From: Nitrososphaerales archaeon
GTDB taxonomy: Archaea > Thermoproteota > Nitrososphaeria > Nitrososphaerales > Nitrososphaeraceae
Assembly (NCBI GenBank): GCA_029237515.1
Contig: JARBAV010000450.1
Span: 1-12,900, forward strand
Direction: 5' to 3'
DNA: 12,900 bases
Shown here: positions 12,309 through 12,900 of the stretch, one piece after another
Layout of the letters: each line of letters begins with the position of its first letter
Numbering within the stretch: position 1 is the first letter of the stretch
Notes under the pieces: model-generated
Databases searched by the model: none
Seen by the model: only the letters and a program-made list of their open reading frames with translations
Told to the model about the DNA's origin: nothing
Translations under genes and position numbers: made by a program

Positions 12309-12560
12309 CTATGTATATTCGTCTAGTCCATTCTTTTCCATCCCACTATTCTCTAGCTCGCGATCGGGAACCAAATCAAGATGTGATTTGAAATGCTCTT
12401 TACAATAATAATTTTTACATTTCTTGCATTTAGTGGTAGGTTTATTATAGCAGTTGACAATACTACATAGACCTTCTTTTTGTGACCAATGAGTCCAATT
12501 GTTTATTATTTCTTCTACAGATGGATCAACGGCCGTGTCGTCATGCTTCCTTTTCTTCAA
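12309..12560 (-). CDS. Small Cys/His zinc-finger protein
   Basis: 83 residues. The core has the ligand series Cys32-x4-Cys37-x7-Cys45-x2-Cys48-x4-Cys53-x2-His56-x3-His60, seven candidate zinc ligands in a pattern close to AN1 or B-box-like cross-brace fingers that bind two zinc ions. The fit to any named family is imperfect. A charged N-terminal region (KKRKHDD) and an amphipathic helix (EEIINNWTHWSQ, 16-27) precede it, and an acidic tail follows. Such small proteins may mediate protein or nucleic-acid contacts; no partner is evident. The start must be TTG 12560, because no ATG occurs before residue 74. It is supported by a TATA-like box 25 nt upstream. It lies 17 nt before the short beta-rich gene on the same strand. 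Confidence 0.7.
   Translation of the reverse strand: MKKRKHDDTAVDPSVEEIINNWTHWSQKEGLCSIVNCYNKPTTKCKKCKNYYCKEHFKSHLDLVPDRELENSGMEKNGLDEYT
12314..12319 (-). promoter_or_regulatory. TATA-like box inside the end of the zinc-finger gene
   Basis: AATATA on the minus strand is centred 25 nt before ATG 12291. It lies within the last three sense codons of the upstream gene, so the downstream gene probably has its own leaderless transcript. Confidence 0.45.
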
Positions 12561-12581
12561 TATTACAAAGTGCGTGTTATG

Positions 12582-12587
12582 TATAAT
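12582..12587 (-). promoter_or_regulatory. TATA-like box of the zinc-finger gene
   Basis: ATTATA on the minus strand is centred about 25 nt before TTG 12560, the spacing for a leaderless transcript. It supports the unusual TTG start. Confidence 0.5.
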
Positions 12588-12900
12588 CTAATATTGTTTC
12601 AATTCTTGGATTTAGAAGGGAATAATTGGTGGCATTTCGTTTGGGGATCTTGATTGATAAGTGACGGTGGTGGATGAATCACTGTCTACGATGATCCCCC
12701 ACCGTCACTGTTCGATTTGCATATGACCAAGTTTAGAGTTACTTCAGGGTAAAGAAAATATGTCTTTTGTTATTTTTATTGGTTGTGTCAATTATCCATT
12801 TAGAGATCCATTTTTATGTTACAAACCCTATTCTCGTTTTCTGTAATGACAATCCAGTAGGCAAACACCGTGCTTTCCGTTCAGCAATAGTTTTCTGGCA
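12588..12900. other. Right-edge region without a supported gene
   Basis: Apart from the strong hairpin at 12660-12709 nothing is recognised. Short open frames run off the right edge on both strands but are too short to judge. Confidence 0.4.
12660..12709. repeat. Strong 50-nt hairpin with 11-bp and 4-bp stems
   Basis: AGTGACGGTGG (12660-12670) pairs perfectly with CCACCGTCACT (12699-12709). After one T/C mismatch GGAT (12672-12675) pairs with ATCC (12694-12697) around an 18-nt loop. It is much richer in G and C than its surroundings. It may be a terminator of a gene outside the window, a structured RNA, or a dispersed palindromic repeat. Confidence 0.65.

Noticed and set aside
12814..12900. 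Minus-strand frame entering from the right edge and ending at 12814
   Set aside because: Only 28 codons, and a plus-strand frame at the same place looks equally plausible; neither is recognisable.
1..12900. tRNA, rRNA, CRISPR arrays, insertion sequences
   Set aside because: No T-loop/acceptor pattern, regularly spaced repeats, terminal inverted repeats with a transposase, or rRNA-like sequence was seen on reading both strands; no search program could be run.

Overview
The window is AT-rich archaeal DNA. The gene families suggest an ammonia-oxidising archaeon of the Nitrososphaerales (Thaumarchaeota/Nitrososphaerota), possibly Nitrosocosmicus-like. These families are a soluble histidine kinase, a class III adenylate cyclase, DUF72 and DUF4242 proteins, OsmC, DsbA-like thioredoxin, cupredoxin debris and a small Cys/His zinc finger. 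Many start codons lie about 25 nt after a TATA-like box, as expected for archaeal leaderless mRNAs. The lineage is inferred from gene content, not from any search.

Left part (1-3250): the 3' end of a TPR gene, a VOC/glyoxalase-fold gene, a long non-coding stretch, a class III nucleotide cyclase with an N-terminal helix-turn-helix-like segment, then the decayed 3' half of a sensor histidine kinase. Middle (3350-8480): a DUF72 gene, a membrane-protein gene broken by a frameshift and an in-frame stop, an OsmC-like gene, and a probable two-component pair made of a soluble histidine kinase and a stand-alone receiver with a Ser-rich tail. Right part (8610-12710): a minus-strand membrane protein with a CxxC motif and palindromes around its promoter, a Cys-rich gene remnant, a DUF4242 gene, a cupredoxin pseudogene with three in-frame stops, a membrane-anchored DsbA-like oxidoreductase, a short beta-rich conserved-looking protein, a Cys/His zinc-finger protein and a strong hairpin near the right edge.

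Two themes stand out. First, the window is rich in signal transduction parts (cyclase, kinase, receiver, decayed kinase). Second, the stretch 8611-11509 groups pieces that could act on thiols or copper outside the cytoplasm: the CxxC membrane protein, the DsbA-like protein and the dead cupredoxin. Three clear pseudogenes, plus one possible one, in under 13 kb indicate an eroding accessory region. No tRNA, rRNA, CRISPR array or intact insertion sequence was recognised. I did not find a convincing novel multi-gene system; the best leads are the CxxC membrane protein with its palindromic promoter and the broken reading frames.
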